A DNA stretch of 64,000 nucleotides from Phymorhynchus buccinoides (lineage: Eukaryota > Mollusca > Gastropoda > Neogastropoda > Raphitomidae): positions 81,480,910 through 81,544,909 of the forward strand of contig CM065682.1 in the NCBI GenBank assembly GCA_017654935.2, read 5' to 3'. Made by a program: the position numbers and the translations under genes. Shown here piece after piece: positions 26,144-39,120 of this stretch; position 1 is the first letter of the stretch, and every line of letters starts with the position of its first letter. The notes under the pieces were generated by a model, which saw only the letters and a list, made by a program, of their open reading frames with translations, was not told the DNA's origin and did not search any database.

Positions 26144-27275
26144 AGTTATCTAATGTACAGTTATGTCTTGCTACATATAGTTATCTAATGTACAGTTATG
26201 TCTTGCTACATACAGTTATCTAATGTACAGTTATGTCTTGCTACATACAGTTATCTAATGTACAGTTATGTCTTGCTACATACAGTTATCTAATGTACAG
26301 TTATGTCTTGCTACATATAGTTATCTAATGTACAGTTATGTCTTGCTACATATAGTTATCTAATGTACAGTTATGTCTTGCTACATACAGTTATCTAATG
26401 TACAGTTATGTCTTGCTACATATAGTTATCTAATGTACAGTTATGTCTTGCTACATACAGTTATCTAATGTACAGTTATGTCTTGCTACATACAGTTATC
26501 TAATGTACAGTTATGTCTTGCTACATACAGTTATCTAATGTACAGTTATGTCTTGCTACATATAGTTATCTAATGTACAGTTATGTCTTGCTACATATAG
26601 TTATATAATGTACAGTTATGTCTTGCTACATACAGTTATCTAATGTACAGTTATGTCTTGCTACAGTCATATAGTTATCTTATGTACAGTTATGTCTTGC
26701 TACATATAGTTATCTAATGTACAGTTATGTCTTGCTACATACAGTTATCTAATGTACAGTTATGTCTTGCTACATACAGTTATCTAATGTACAGTTATGT
26801 CTTGCTACAGTCATATAGTTATCTTATGTACAGTTATGTCTTGCTACATATAGTTATCTAATGTACAGGTATGTCTTGCTACATACAGTTATCTAATGTA
26901 CAGTTATGTCTTGCTACATATAGTTATCTAATGTACAGTTATGTCTTGCTACATACAGTTATCTAATGTACAGTTATGTCTTGCTACATACAGTTATCTA
27001 ATTTACAGTTATGTCTTGCTACATACAGTTATCTAATGTACAGTTATGTCTTGCTACATATAGTTATCTAATGTACAGTTATGTCTTGCTACATACAGTT
27101 ATCTAATGTACAGTTATGTCTTGCTACATATAGTTATCTAATGTACAGTTATGTCTTGCTACATTTAGTTATCTAATGTACAGTTATGTCTTGCTACATA
27201 TAGTTATCTAATGTACAGTTATGTCTTGCTACATATAGTTATCTAATGTACAGGTATGTCTTGCTACATACAGTT
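26144..27275. repeat. 35-bp satellite, about 32 copies
   Basis: The unit is AGTTATCTAATGTACAGTTA plus TGTCTTGCTACATAC. Adjacent units differ mainly at one base (ACATACAG against ACATATAG). A longer variant containing CTACAGTCATATAGTTATCT occurs twice (about 26664 and 26806), which suggests duplication of a multi-unit block. There is no coding capacity. Confidence 0.97.
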
Positions 27276-28164
27276 ATATGTGCATGTCATAAAACCAGAC
27301 CAAGCTCTAAGCGCTTTACAATCACGAGTCACACAATGAGCTAATCTGCTCATGTAGAGCCAAAATAAGCGCGGCCAGCAAGGGTGCTAATAAACCGTTC
27401 CTGCATATCAGATCATAAGCATCTTGTGGACTACATTGCGTGGATATGTGACAGAAAAATCATCGTTTCTGCTCCAATTATATATGACGTAGCGTGCTTT
27501 AAATAACAATAAGAATTTCTCTGTGCATCTGTGAATGAATAAAACTGCCTTACAGTCGCCATTGTCTCCATTGTCAATTGATATATATGACAACTTACTA
27601 CTACCTAGCATAACTTATTCTTAACTTCTATTATAATGCCCTTTATTTTAATTAATTAGTGCATATTCAATATTAATTCAATAAGCTGGAAATTTATGGT
27701 TTTCATTTCTTTTACTTATAGTCTTGTTATTTGCACAAAAAAATAAAAGAAGAAAAATAACACGAGTAGACTTTATAAAGGTCAAATGAAATTTGAATAT
27801 TGATGCAACATTGACTCAATATGCCATCAGTTTGATACAATTCAGTCATCTATGTGTCTTGTACAACTCGTATATCCTACTGGGGAGATAAATGTGAACT
27901 CAATTCGCGCATCAAATGCGACACCGAGAGTGTGCAAAACCAGCATTTTTTTTTAAATATTTTAAAAAATTGCGTATCCACTGCAAACACATATATATAT
28001 ATAAATTGTATATTTGTAATCGTAAAATATTGCGTATTGGTAATCAATCGGTGGAACATATTATTAGCGAGGCCAAGAAAAAACCATACATGATATCGCC
28101 AGCATCTGTGAAAACAATACCAAGATTAGATCAGAGCAAGAATCCAGAACAAACTTTTGAAGAT
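27276..28164. other. Intron sequence with a CR1-like tail fragment
   Basis: Around 27300-27340, AAGCTCTAAGCGCTTTACAA on the plus strand matches the minus-strand CR1-like 3' UTR ends at 40.8 kb and 57.9 kb. The rest is A/T-rich with no recognisable gene. Confidence 0.45.
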
Positions 28165-28578
<414 letters not shown>

Positions 28579-28675
28579 AGGGGAGGAGAGGATAACCATT
28601 GGATAGGGTCTGCACCACCTGTGCAATATTACCATTGATGGGAGACAACCGAACAGGTTTCTTAGATAAGCTCTC

Positions 28676-28737
28676 ATAAGGGCAGCATGACGCGTCTGCG
28701 CTCATATGACTGAGCGTTCGATGAAGAAAAAGAAGCA

Positions 28738-28738
<1 letters not shown>
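28676..28738 (+). repeat. SINE-like 3' end with GAAGAA tail
   Basis: GGGCAGCATGACGCGTCTGC, later GCGTTCGATGAAGAAAAAGA. The same sequence is at about 35243-35315 (GGCAGCATGACGTATCTGCG, later GAGCGATTGAAGAAGAAGAA). Two dispersed copies with an A-rich trinucleotide tail indicate a short retroposon 3' end. Confidence 0.65.

Positions 28739-28777
<39 letters not shown>
28739..28777. repeat. (AC)n microsatellite, 5' border of LINE copy B
   Basis: 39 bp of AC directly abutting the truncated 5' end of LINE copy B. Confidence 0.95.
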
Positions 28778-28779
<2 letters not shown>

Positions 28780-30383
28780 CTTCTAATCTAGGATCATATA
28801 AAGAAGCAGGTGTTCTACTTCTCGATGAATATAGAAAGGTTTCTGCTGCAAAATTTGTATTAAAATCATCTGTATATGACACATTTTATAAAGAAGAAGT
28901 TAAGTTAGATACTGAACATGATTTTGGTAAAAGAGCTAAAACAATTCTCTCTTTGCAACCAATTAATTTCTTTGTCTCAGATATTATTAATTGCAGAGAA
29001 TTAAAAAATAAAGAAATTGCAGCTAAGCCATCTTTTTCGCCAGTACCGCCTTGGGAACAAATTAAACCTGCTTTTGATATTGATCATACAGATGTTAACA
29101 AAAATCAGTCTCCAAACATATTAAAAAAACTTAGTTAATTTACATATGGAAAGTTGCTATAGTGGATGCATTAAAATATACACAGATGGGTCTGTTCTTC
29201 AGAATGGAAATACAGGAGCAGCATTTGTAATACCCTCGTGAAAAATAGAGAAACGATATTATAAAGGTAAATATTATTCCATTTGTACTGCAGAATTGTT
29301 AGCTACTTACTGCAGAATTACCTATAAATGCTTGTAAAATATTACTTTGTGTAGATTCGAAATCAGCATTACAAGCTATCAAAGGTCAAAATGTTAACAT
29401 ACGCCTTGAAATGATATTAGAGATCAAACATTTTAATTAATCAATTATCGAGTAAAGACATTAGTGTAACTTTTTATTGGGTTCCCTCCCATTGTAGAAT
29501 ATACCCAAATGAATTGGTTGATCGAGCAGCTAGAATTGCAGCGCGTAATTCAGAGGGAACGATTCAACTTAATGTGAATTTAGATCTGCATGAATATTAT
29601 AAACATATTGAAAACTTATCCAAAGATAATTTTGACAGCAAGTTAATGACTTCAGACTGTCAATATTCACGGTATTGTATAAAAGGCTCAAGTACAATGA
29701 ATTCCTACTTCATTTTAAAACAGCTCAAAGATACAAGTTCAAGACAAATCGTATCTTTGATGTTTAAACTTCGTTTAAATGCTTTTAAAACACAATTTTC
29801 TAAAGACGTTAAGTGTATATGTGGAAATCAAATATCTGTAAATCATTTGCTCCTATATTGTCCTAGATTTGAAGAACAAATCAACAAAACTGTTGGTGAA
29901 TTGCTGAACCATCAAACGCCTTTAACCATTGAAAAAATATTAAACAACTTTAATCTCCTTAAAAGTTTTTCAGAAATCCTGTACATAAGTCCTGTTGGTA
30001 TTTTTCTTTGAGTTACTAATTAACTGTTGGTTTAAATTGTGTTATTATATTTTTTTATTGTTTGCCATTTATAAATTAAGACACACTTGTTTAACTCTTC
30101 ATGTTACATAAGTCAGTTTGAAATGTTACTGTATGTCCCCCCCCCCCCCTCCCTCCCATCTTATATATCTGCTAACGTAATTTGTACATGCACTCAGTTA
30201 GTTTTGTTATGTAGGGAAAACACATAAATCACACTACCATCCACGCACTCACACACACTCTTACTTCAAATGCTATCTGCTGTAGGCTTAATTAATTTCA
30301 CACACACACACACTTTTTGTGTGTTTTTGTGTGGGTCTAATATTACTTGCGGGTGAACAGACGTTAAACTAAAGAACGAACGA
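28778..30383 (+). mobile_element. 5'-truncated RNase H LINE, copy B of the (CA)n-flanked family
   Basis: Homology to copy A starts at ASNLGSYKEAG (copy A: TSNLGTYSEVR). It continues with DFGKRAKTIL, the RNase H region (IYTDGSVLQNGNTGAAF at about 29180; FYWVPSHCRIYPNELVDRAA at about 29475-29530) and the zinc motif CICGNQISVNHLLLYC (about 29815). The 3' UTR has a C run near 30137 and ends GACGTTAAACTAAAGAACGA, then GAACGAAC and (CA)n. Stops at several places show it is dead. Confidence 0.85.
29514..30011 (+). pseudogene. LINE copy B, end of RNase H and C-terminal zinc motif
   Basis: The longest open piece of copy B (about 165 codons). It begins in the RNase H motif at the equivalent of GNERVNQAAK in copy A, here NELVDRAARIAARNSEG, and so keeps the catalytic Asp that copy A has lost. 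It ends shortly after CICGNQISVNHLLLYC. Upstream parts (28953-29138 and the sequence to 29513) are in other frames. Confidence 0.8.
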
Positions 30384-30405
30384 ACACACGCACACGCACA
30401 CACAC

Positions 30406-30479
<74 letters not shown>
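30384..30479. repeat. (CA)n microsatellite, 3' border of LINE copy B
   Basis: About 96 bp of CA with GCAC and AACAC interruptions at the start, continuous with the GAACGAACGAAC tail of copy B. Confidence 0.95.
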
Positions 30480-30480
<1 letters not shown>

Positions 30481-30616
30481 CGACGGAGAGAAAGATGGAG
30501 ATTGCATTCTCTACTATATTTACGAACCTCCCCATCACCGTCATAAAAATGCTCTTTCTTTTCCCTCAGAGTATGTATGTTTAAGATGTTTTCTGGTTGA
30601 CTCTTTCTTCTGGCAG

Positions 30617-30704
30617 CCTGGGTATATGTGGACAATTCAACAGCGACCAGACATGTGTTGACGGAGATGAGTTTGGAGAGGAGTCAGACAGTGGCGTCTT
30701 GTTG
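30617..30704 (+). CDS. Host gene exon Y1
   Basis: An internal exon of 88 nt, acceptor TTCTTCTGGCAG, donor TTG|GTTAGT. Its first base completes the TA left by X1 (TAC, Tyr). It then reads LGICGQFNSDQTCVDGDEFG and a further short acidic stretch, ending in phase 0. The start matches exon Y2 at 49452 (LGVCGNMDSYSVCTGQNFGE), with both cysteines and the (D/N)xFGE motif in register. Y1 is 42 nt shorter than Y2 at its 3' end. The last bases also allow a GT at 30701; the chosen site keeps phase with exon Z1. Confidence 0.78.
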
Positions 30705-30732
30705 GTTAGTGGGCTTCTTTCTACACTAATGT

Positions 30733-31072
30733 CAATCAATCAATCAATCAATGTTTATTGTCCATTTTAAAGGATATTCTTTTTGCAGCGATGAAATAAG
30801 TCAACATTATTTTATAGTTGGTATTTGGTAGAGCAGCGACTTGTCTGTGAATTTCAGGTTCCTCCTACCTGGAAAATGAGTCGCTCAAGCGTAGCGCCAC
30901 CGAAACAATCAATCAATCAATCAATATTTATTTTTCATTTTAAAGGAAATTCTTTTTGCAGCGATAAAATAAATCAACATTTATATTTGGTAGATCAGCG
31001 ACCTGTCTGTGAAATTCGGGTTGCTCCTACCTGGCGAGCGAGTCGCTTCAAACGTAGCGCCACCGATTTTCC
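30733..31072 (+). repeat. Two tandem copies of a tRNA-like SINE, about 170 bp each
   Basis: Both copies contain TTCTTTTTGCAGCGAT, then GGTAGAGCAGCGAC (copy 2: GGTAGATCAGCGAC) and CGTAGCGCCACCGA, each led by (AATC)n TTTATT. GGTAGAGCAGCGAC resembles a tRNA A box, and a weak B-box-like stretch follows. The RNA polymerase III origin is inferred. Confidence 0.6.
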
Positions 31073-31085
31073 CTTTGATTTTTTT

Positions 31086-31133
31086 GGGGGGGGGTGGTGG
31101 TGGGTGTGGGGGTGGGGGGGGGGGGGGGGGGGG
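31086..31133. repeat. Poly-G tract
   Basis: G-rich run with a few T on the plus strand. It could form a G-quadruplex; exact length is prone to sequencing error. Confidence 0.9.
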
Positions 31134-31459
31134 CTAGCTTTGAATGTGGTAATAACAGACAGCGAGATTTCTCCCTGATCTTCTTAACTTTAATTACCGT
31201 GGGATTTTTACATGCATAGAACGCACGGGTCAGACTAGCTTTAAGTCCCCATCCGAAGGACTCGACATTCAGTTCGATTTTTGCGTCGAACAAGAAAGAA
31301 AGGGCAAGGCCAGGATTCGATCGAACCCGGGTTCACTTGCAGAATTTGAACAGGAGCTTATGGAAGAATCACATGTTTGTAACTTAGGTCATAAATGATA
31401 ATAAGTTGACATTTATATAGATCTTTCTATCGAGCACAAAGCATTGTTTGTATAAAGTA

Positions 31460-31540
31460 TTAAATAACTCACTGGTAGAGCGTCTGTCTCTCATGCCAGT
31501 GGTTCCGGGTTCGATTCTCGGCAAAGGCAATTTTGTATTT
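31460..31540 (+). ncRNA. tRNA-like sequence, probable SINE head or tRNA pseudogene
   Basis: A-box-like CTGGTAGAGCGTCTGTCT and B-box-like GGGTTCGATTCTCGG are at tRNA-like distance. The anticodon arm cannot be paired well, so I do not call it a working tRNA. Three degenerate copies of an AAACACCCCCTCATGTTTAC unit (about 63 bp apart, 31594-31735) follow. Confidence 0.45.
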
Positions 31541-31803
31541 TATTTGTTTTATTTTTTAGTTGTATCCATTAACGATAGTTTCATTTGTACTTTAAACACC
31601 CCCTCATGTTTACGACCCTCCATCTCAAAGTCATATTTTTTGGCAATCTTGTACTTAAACACCCCCTCATGTTTACTACCCTCAATCTCAATCTCATTAT
31701 TTGTTGGCAATCTTGTACTTTAAACACCCCCTCAAACACATTGGACACCCATTACCGTGGCTCATGAGGGCCACTCCTTCGTAATGGTTCGTGTGTCGTG
31801 CAG

Positions 31804-31882
31804 ATCACGTGTGCCTGTAGAGAGGGTGTCTACTACTATCAATATTACAATGCCCAGGGCGGCTTGGTGTTTCGCTGTGGAG
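31804..31882 (+). CDS. Host gene exon Z1
   Basis: An internal exon of 79 nt, acceptor GTGTCGTGCAG, donor GGAG|GTGAGT. It enters in phase 0 and leaves one base (G). It codes ITCACREGVYYYQYYNAQGG, then LVFRCG. The homologous exon Z2 at 55345 reads VHCRCLNNYFVYRDSATFDA, then KFECT. Conserved are C-x-C near the start, an aromatic (Y/F)VY-type core, and F-x-C at the end. The aromatic and cysteine pattern suggests a small beta-rich extracellular domain; this is inference. Confidence 0.8.
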
Positions 31883-31983
31883 GTGAGTTCTTTCCATCTG
31901 CATGTGTGTACGGGGGGTGGGGGTGGTAGTGGTGGTGGTGGGAGGGAGGATGGGGAAAGAAAGATAATTATATTGATATCGAC

Positions 31984-31992
31984 CCCCCTCCC

Positions 31993-32023
<31 letters not shown>

Positions 32024-32075
32024 TCTCTGTCTCTCTCTCTCTGTCTCTGTCTCTCTGTCTCTCTCTGTCTCTGTC

Positions 32076-32114
<39 letters not shown>

Positions 32115-32221
32115 GTCTCTCTCTCTCCCTCTCTCTCCCTCTCTGTCTCTCTCTCTCTCTGTGTCTCTCTCTCTCTCTCTGTCTCTCTCTGTCTCTCTCT
32201 CTGTGTGTGTCTCTATCTCTG

Positions 32222-32299
<78 letters not shown>

Positions 32300-32337
32300 T
32301 CTGTCTCTCTCTCTCTCTCTGTCTCTCTCTGTGTCTG

Positions 32338-32424
<87 letters not shown>
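31984..32424. repeat. (CT)n microsatellite with TGT and CCC interruptions
   Basis: About 440 bp, mostly CT on the plus strand, with regular CTGTCTCTGTCT interruptions in the first two thirds. Long open frames on both strands (S/L-rich and R/E-rich) are artefacts. Confidence 0.97.
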
Positions 32425-34131
<1,707 letters not shown>

Positions 34132-34574
34132 CATTGGTTAGGGTACCCCAAACCTAAAATTCATAGGGTTCAAACTTTCCTAGCCCTCTACCCCCTTTGG
34201 GGGAGGAGGGTGAATCTGGCCTATAAAACCCCTATATTGGACATTCTATTCCAATTCTAGTCCAATTCTATTCATTTTGTAATTTTACATTCTTTTTGCG
34301 GCAGTTAGAGCAAATTCAGGTTATTAATTATTTAGGGTGATTTGTTGATTGTCTTTTTATTGTTCAGTAGTTAGCAATGCAAAGAAACTCTACGGAGAGC
34401 TGAAAAAAGACGGTGTTCAGACAAAAAGCCCTTCTCACTCCAGTGTTTGTGCCCTGAACTCCTTACACTCTAATGGGGCTGGGCCACACCCAGGCCATGA
34501 CGCTTCGTACAGTTCAGTAGTTGATATAATATTATTTGGGCAACATTTACGATTTTAAAGACCCGTAAAATGGG

Positions 34575-34612
<38 letters not shown>

Positions 34613-35582
34613 TCCAACGTGCTGTGAAAATGGCACAGTGGTACTATACAATGCTATCATTCTTAGCTTTTGTTTGTCTGCTTTAACAGACTGAAACTGG
34701 CACAGTGGTACTATACAATGCTATCATTCTTAGCTTTTGTTTGTCTGCTTTAACAGACTGAAACTGGCACAGTGGTACTATACAATGCTATCATTCTTAG
34801 CTTTTGTTTGTCTGCTTTAACAGACTGAAACTGGCACAGTGGTACTATACAATGCTATCATTCTTAACTTTTGTTTGTCTGCTTTAACAGACATATGAGC
34901 CTATAATCTAAGATTAAAGTATTCTGATCCTTTAGCGCAAGTGAGTTGAGAGGGGGGAAGGGGGAGGGGGGCGACTATCCTTGTGGCGCTGTCCCCGCAC
35001 AATTGCTATATTCAGTGTTCTGTAAATTGTTGTTTCTGAATAGCTCCAGCCCTTTTGAAGAGATTCTTTCAAAACATCTTATTGCTTTTAAACACTTTCA
35101 GGTGAATTTAAAGCATCATTCAGTATGAAACCTTAACATTTATTTCATGCTTTAAAAAATGAAGAAGAAAACACTTTTAAAAAGATTTCCTCCATCCGAA
35201 GTCGGACATGCTGGGCCTAATTATTTATAACTTAGGCGCATAACGGCAGCATGACGTATCTGCGTTCATAAATATTATGACAGGAAACTTTTTGAGCGAT
35301 TGAAGAAGAAGAAGAAACCCACTAAATAGTATAAATCGTCAAAACTAAGTTTTTGAGCAATTCGTATTATGATATCATTATAATATTATACTCAGAACCT
35401 TTAAAAACATAAAAAGGACCCACCGTTTGCAACACAATAGGCAAGATTATAGAAAAATTAAATTGATTTAGCCCGGTATAAGGTTTTCATAGGCCGGATT
35501 TCCCCCCCTCCCCCAGAGAGGGCAGGGGCCTCAGAAAAGTTGAACCCTATGTTTTTTTAGGTTTGGGGTACCATAACCAATG
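34132..35582. mobile_element. 1,451-bp DNA element with about 95-bp terminal inverted repeats
   Basis: The left end is CATTGGTTAGGGTACCCCAA, and the right end reversed is CATTGGTTATGGTACCCCAA. The inverted similarity runs about 95 bp, through ACCTAAAA, CATAGGGTTCAA, CCCTCTACCCCC, GGGGGAGG and GGCCTATAAAA-type blocks. No clear target-site duplication is seen. The inside holds a 67-bp tandem repeat, (TA)n at 34578-34608, a SINE-like end at 35243-35315, and no transposase, so it is non-autonomous. The superfamily is not assigned. Confidence 0.75.
34626..34890. repeat. 67-bp tandem repeat, 4 copies
   Basis: Unit: CTGAAACTGGCACAGTGGTA, CTATACAATGCTATCATTCT and a TTTGTTTGTCTGCTTTAACA part. The copies are almost identical (one G to A change in the last), so expansion inside this DNA element is recent. 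Confidence 0.95.
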
Positions 35583-35639
35583 TAACATTTTCTTTTTTAG
35601 CAAACATATTGAGGGAACTCATATTTACACTACATAAGG

Positions 35640-36115
35640 TCTCGGTACACGTTAACAATGCCTTTGTAAGGCCGCTTCTTGAATACGCCTGCTCAGTGTG
35701 GGACCCCTCCACTCAGAAAAACATCGACAGAGTGGAGCTGATCCAACGGAGAGCAGCAAGATTCGTCCTCAATCAATACCGTAGGACAGCCAGCGTCACA
35801 GCAATGCTCCAGAGGTTTGACTGGAGCTCCCTGCAGCAACGCCGCCAGGTGACAAGACTCACCATGTTGTATAAAATACAAAATGACATGTTGAGCGTCA
35901 ATAAGAACAGACTAGTCCCCCAACCAGAGCGGCAGCGCAGAGGACACATTCTGCAATTCCTTGTCCCCCAATGTCGAACACAATACCGACAGAGTTCCTT
36001 TTTCCCACGTACCATCAGGGAGTGGAACATCCTACCTTCAGCAGCAGTTGAGGCTGGAAGACCTCCTGCTGTAGCCGCCATGTCTGATGGCCCCACTCTG
36101 GGGACGTCAGACTAA
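35640..36115 (+). pseudogene. C-terminal part of a non-LTR retrotransposon ORF2
   Basis: The open frame reads AFVRPLLEYACSVWDPSTQK, then IQRRAARFVLNQYRRT, LQQRRQVTRLTMLYKI and FFPRTIREWNILPS. This is the post-RT region of a LINE (FVRPLLEYASxVWDP and RAARFV motifs are standard there). RT and endonuclease are missing, so it is a 5'-truncated copy. Its 5' break is near the end of the inverted-repeat element at 35582. Confidence 0.8.
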
Positions 36116-36130
36116 CAAGCACCAACAGCC

Positions 36131-36141
36131 CCCCCCCCCCC

Positions 36142-36183
<42 letters not shown>

Positions 36184-36295
36184 ATTATTCACGGGTATTT
36201 CTGTTTCTCGATGGCAACACAGTGAATTGTAAGTCATATTATGAGTGGCTTAACACTATGTTGCCATGGGGAAATAGAAATATCTTGTGAATATT
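36131..36295. repeat. Poly-C tract followed by a hairpin
   Basis: C runs at 36131-36183 are followed by an imperfect inverted repeat of about 40 bp per arm (36184-36223 and 36254-36295): ATTCACGGGTATTTCTGTTT against its inverse containing AAATAGAAATATCTTGTGAAT. It may be the 3' UTR structure of the preceding LINE. Confidence 0.7.
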
Positions 36296-36369
36296 GTTAA
36301 CGTGTACTGAGACCTATTCTGACCTACACTGTTAAGATGATATGGTATGTGGGGTGACTTTTATCCTAT

Positions 36370-36560
36370 TGACTTTAACCATGACCTTTGACCTTGCACA
36401 TCGTCAATTATTTGTTTTGGCCATATATTTTACATTCTGCCAGATACAGTTTCCAAATTGGGAATGTAGGTAGACTAACTTAAGATCAAATGGAATGCAA
36501 AGTGTTGTTGACCTCGGTGACCTTGACCTTTGATCTTGGATTTTTTTCTGTCACAATATT
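36370..36560. repeat. TGACCTTTGACC repeat, short block
   Basis: Contains ATGACCTTTGACCTTGCAC and GTGACCTTGACCTTTGATCT about 130 bp apart, the same family as 56300-57065. Confidence 0.75.
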
Positions 36561-36595
36561 ATAAGAACTGCTGCGCAGAGTCGCTTAAAAATGTG

Positions 36596-37065
36596 TAGGG
36601 TGGTATATCACATCAACCTAATGAGTCCTGTATATAAATATATCCATCAATCTGCTCCATCTTACCTCTGCAACAATTTTTCCATTTATATGCCAGCTCG
36701 CACATTACATTCAGTCTCCGACCCTCTATCTCACCAGATCCCTAGGTATAAGCTATCAACTGTTGGTCGGCGCTCTTTTGCTGTTTCAGGACCAACCTCC
36801 TGGAACAAACTTCCTCTCTCCCTCCGGCAGCGACCGACCCTCTCTGCTTCCAAATCAAACCTCAAAATCCACCTATTTCCCCGTCATTGAAGCTCTTTGT
36901 CTCTTTCCCTCCTCTTTCGTGCCTTTATCCAACGTGTGTGTGTGTGTTATCTTCTTGTTCGTCTTTGTTTAAATGCGCTATGAATGTTTAACGCGTATGC
37001 ATGCTTCAATTTGATTTGTTATTAAGATTTAGAACCGTATAAATACTGTACATTGTTGTTGTTAT
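36596..37065 (+). mobile_element. CR1-like LINE 3' fragment
   Basis: The open frame 36591-36890 matches the end of the 18-kb CR1-like ORF2: PARTLHSVSDPLSHQIPRYK, LSTVGRRSFAVSGPTSWNKL, then LHSV-type variants, and ends HLFPRH-stop. The 3' UTR ends with AGAACCGTATAAATACTGTA and GTTGTTGTT. It is truncated to the last hundred codons. Confidence 0.88.
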
Positions 37066-37438
37066 AGCAATTACACCTTTTGACCTTGACATTTAACCTT
37101 CACCTTTTGAGTGCATTTGAAAGTGAACAATCTGGCATTTAGATCTATCTCTAGAAACATAAATCGAGTGCACATATACTAACCAATTTCTTTATGGTCA
37201 GTATCCTTTTTAAAAATTATGTTTTACAGAATATGCAAATCGATTTTGTTCTATTTTGGGTACGGAGTTTATGTTAAAGTATTCAATTTGGCATTTAGAT
37301 CCATCTCCAAAAACACAAAGCGAGTGAGCATTGAAGGCTTTGCCTCTTGTTCACTCTTCTTTTGATGATCTAATAATCTGAAGAGCTCGCGATCGAGTAA
37401 AAAGGTGATGATGATGATAATGATGATAATAATGATGA
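37066..37438. repeat. Degenerate dispersed repeat
   Basis: Two direct copies, about 154 bp apart, of ATTTAGATCTATCTCTAGAA and ATTTAGATCCATCTCCAAAA, with TTTTGACCTTGACATTTAAC before the first. It is related to the TGACCTT repeat family. (GAT)n lies at about 37405-37438. Confidence 0.55.
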
Positions 37439-37538
37439 TTATGTGTGTGTGTGTGTGTATGTGTGTGTGCGCGTGTGTGTGCGTACGTGCGTGCGTGTGT
37501 GTGTGTGTCTGTGTGTGTGTGTGTGTTGTCCCTGCCAG

Positions 37539-37576
37539 CGCCGAGTATTCCGGAGTGCATATACCCAGTTGTGAAT
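37539..37576 (+). CDS. Host gene exon W1 (linker)
   Basis: A 38-nt exon with acceptor GTCCCTGCCAG and consensus donor AAT|GTAAGT. Two bases (CG) complete the G left by Z1 (GCG, Ala). It then reads PSIPECIYPVVN and ends in phase 0, exactly what X2 needs. It has one cysteine. Joined in phase, Z1-W1-X2 runs without a stop. Its small size and its place between two microsatellites make it easy to miss; support is splice signals plus phase. Confidence 0.6.
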
Positions 37577-37620
37577 GTAAGTGTTTCGTTTAAACTTTTA
37601 TTGCCAGTGCGCGCACGTGC

Positions 37621-38040
<420 letters not shown>

Positions 38041-39120
38041 CGTATGTGCATGCCCGCGGGCTCGATATTAAAGCCTAATTATGACAGCTCCAAAGCACAT
38101 CAACACACTACACCCAGCACACAAGGCACTCTGCACTGCACCACAGCAAACAAGAGGCGAAGCCTTCAAGGCTCACGTATGTGCATGCCCTCAGGCGCGA
38201 TATTAAAGCCTTATTATGACAGCTCCAAAGCACATCAACACACTACACCCAGCACACAAGGCACTCTGCACTGCACCACAGCAAACAAGAGGCGAAGCCT
38301 TCAAGGCTCACGTATGTGCATGCCCTCAGGCGCGATATTAAAGCCTTATTATGACAGCTCCAAAGCACATCAACACACTACACCCAGCACACAAGGCACT
38401 CTGCACTGCACCACAGCAAACAAGAGGCGAAGCCTTCAAGGCTCACGTATGTGCATGCCCTCAGGCGCGATATTAAAGCCTTATTATGACAGCTCCAAAG
38501 CACATCAACACACTACACCCAGCACACAAGGCACTCTGCACTGCACCACAGCAAACAAGAGGCGAAGCCTTCAAGGCTCACGTATGTGCATGCCCTCAGG
38601 CGCGATATTAAAGCCTTATTATGACAGCTCCAAAGCACATCAACACACTACACCCAGCACACAAGGCACTCTGCACTGCACCACAGCAAACAAGAGGCGA
38701 AGCCTTCAAGGCTCACGTATGTGCATGCCCTCAGGCGCGATATTAAAGCCTTATTATGACAGCTCCAAAGCACATCAACACACTACACCCAGCACACAAG
38801 GCACTCTGCACTGCACCACAGCAAACAAGAGGCGAAGCCTTCAAGGCTCACGTATGTGCATGCCCTCAGGCGCGATATTAAAGCCTTATTATGACAGCTC
38901 CAAAGCACATCAACACACTACACCCAGCACACAAGGCACTCTGCACTGCACCACAGCAAACAAGAGGCGAAGCCTTCAAGGCTCACGTATGTGCATGCCC
39001 TCAGGCGCGATATTAAAGCCTTATTATGACAGCTCCAAAGCACATCAACACACTACACCCAGCACACAAGGCACTCTGCACTGTACCACAGCAAACAAGA
39101 GGCGAAGCCTTCAAGGCTCA
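38041..39120. repeat. 135-bp satellite, 8 copies
   Basis: Eight head-to-tail units beginning CGTATGTGCATGCCCTCAGG and ending TTCAAGGCTCA. Period is exactly 135 bp. Units 2-8 look almost identical; unit 1 has CCCGCGGGCTCG and other changes. As 135 is 45 codons and one plus frame lacks stops, a 524-codon open frame results, but its start lies in a (TG)n microsatellite and I do not call it a gene. Confidence 0.97.
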
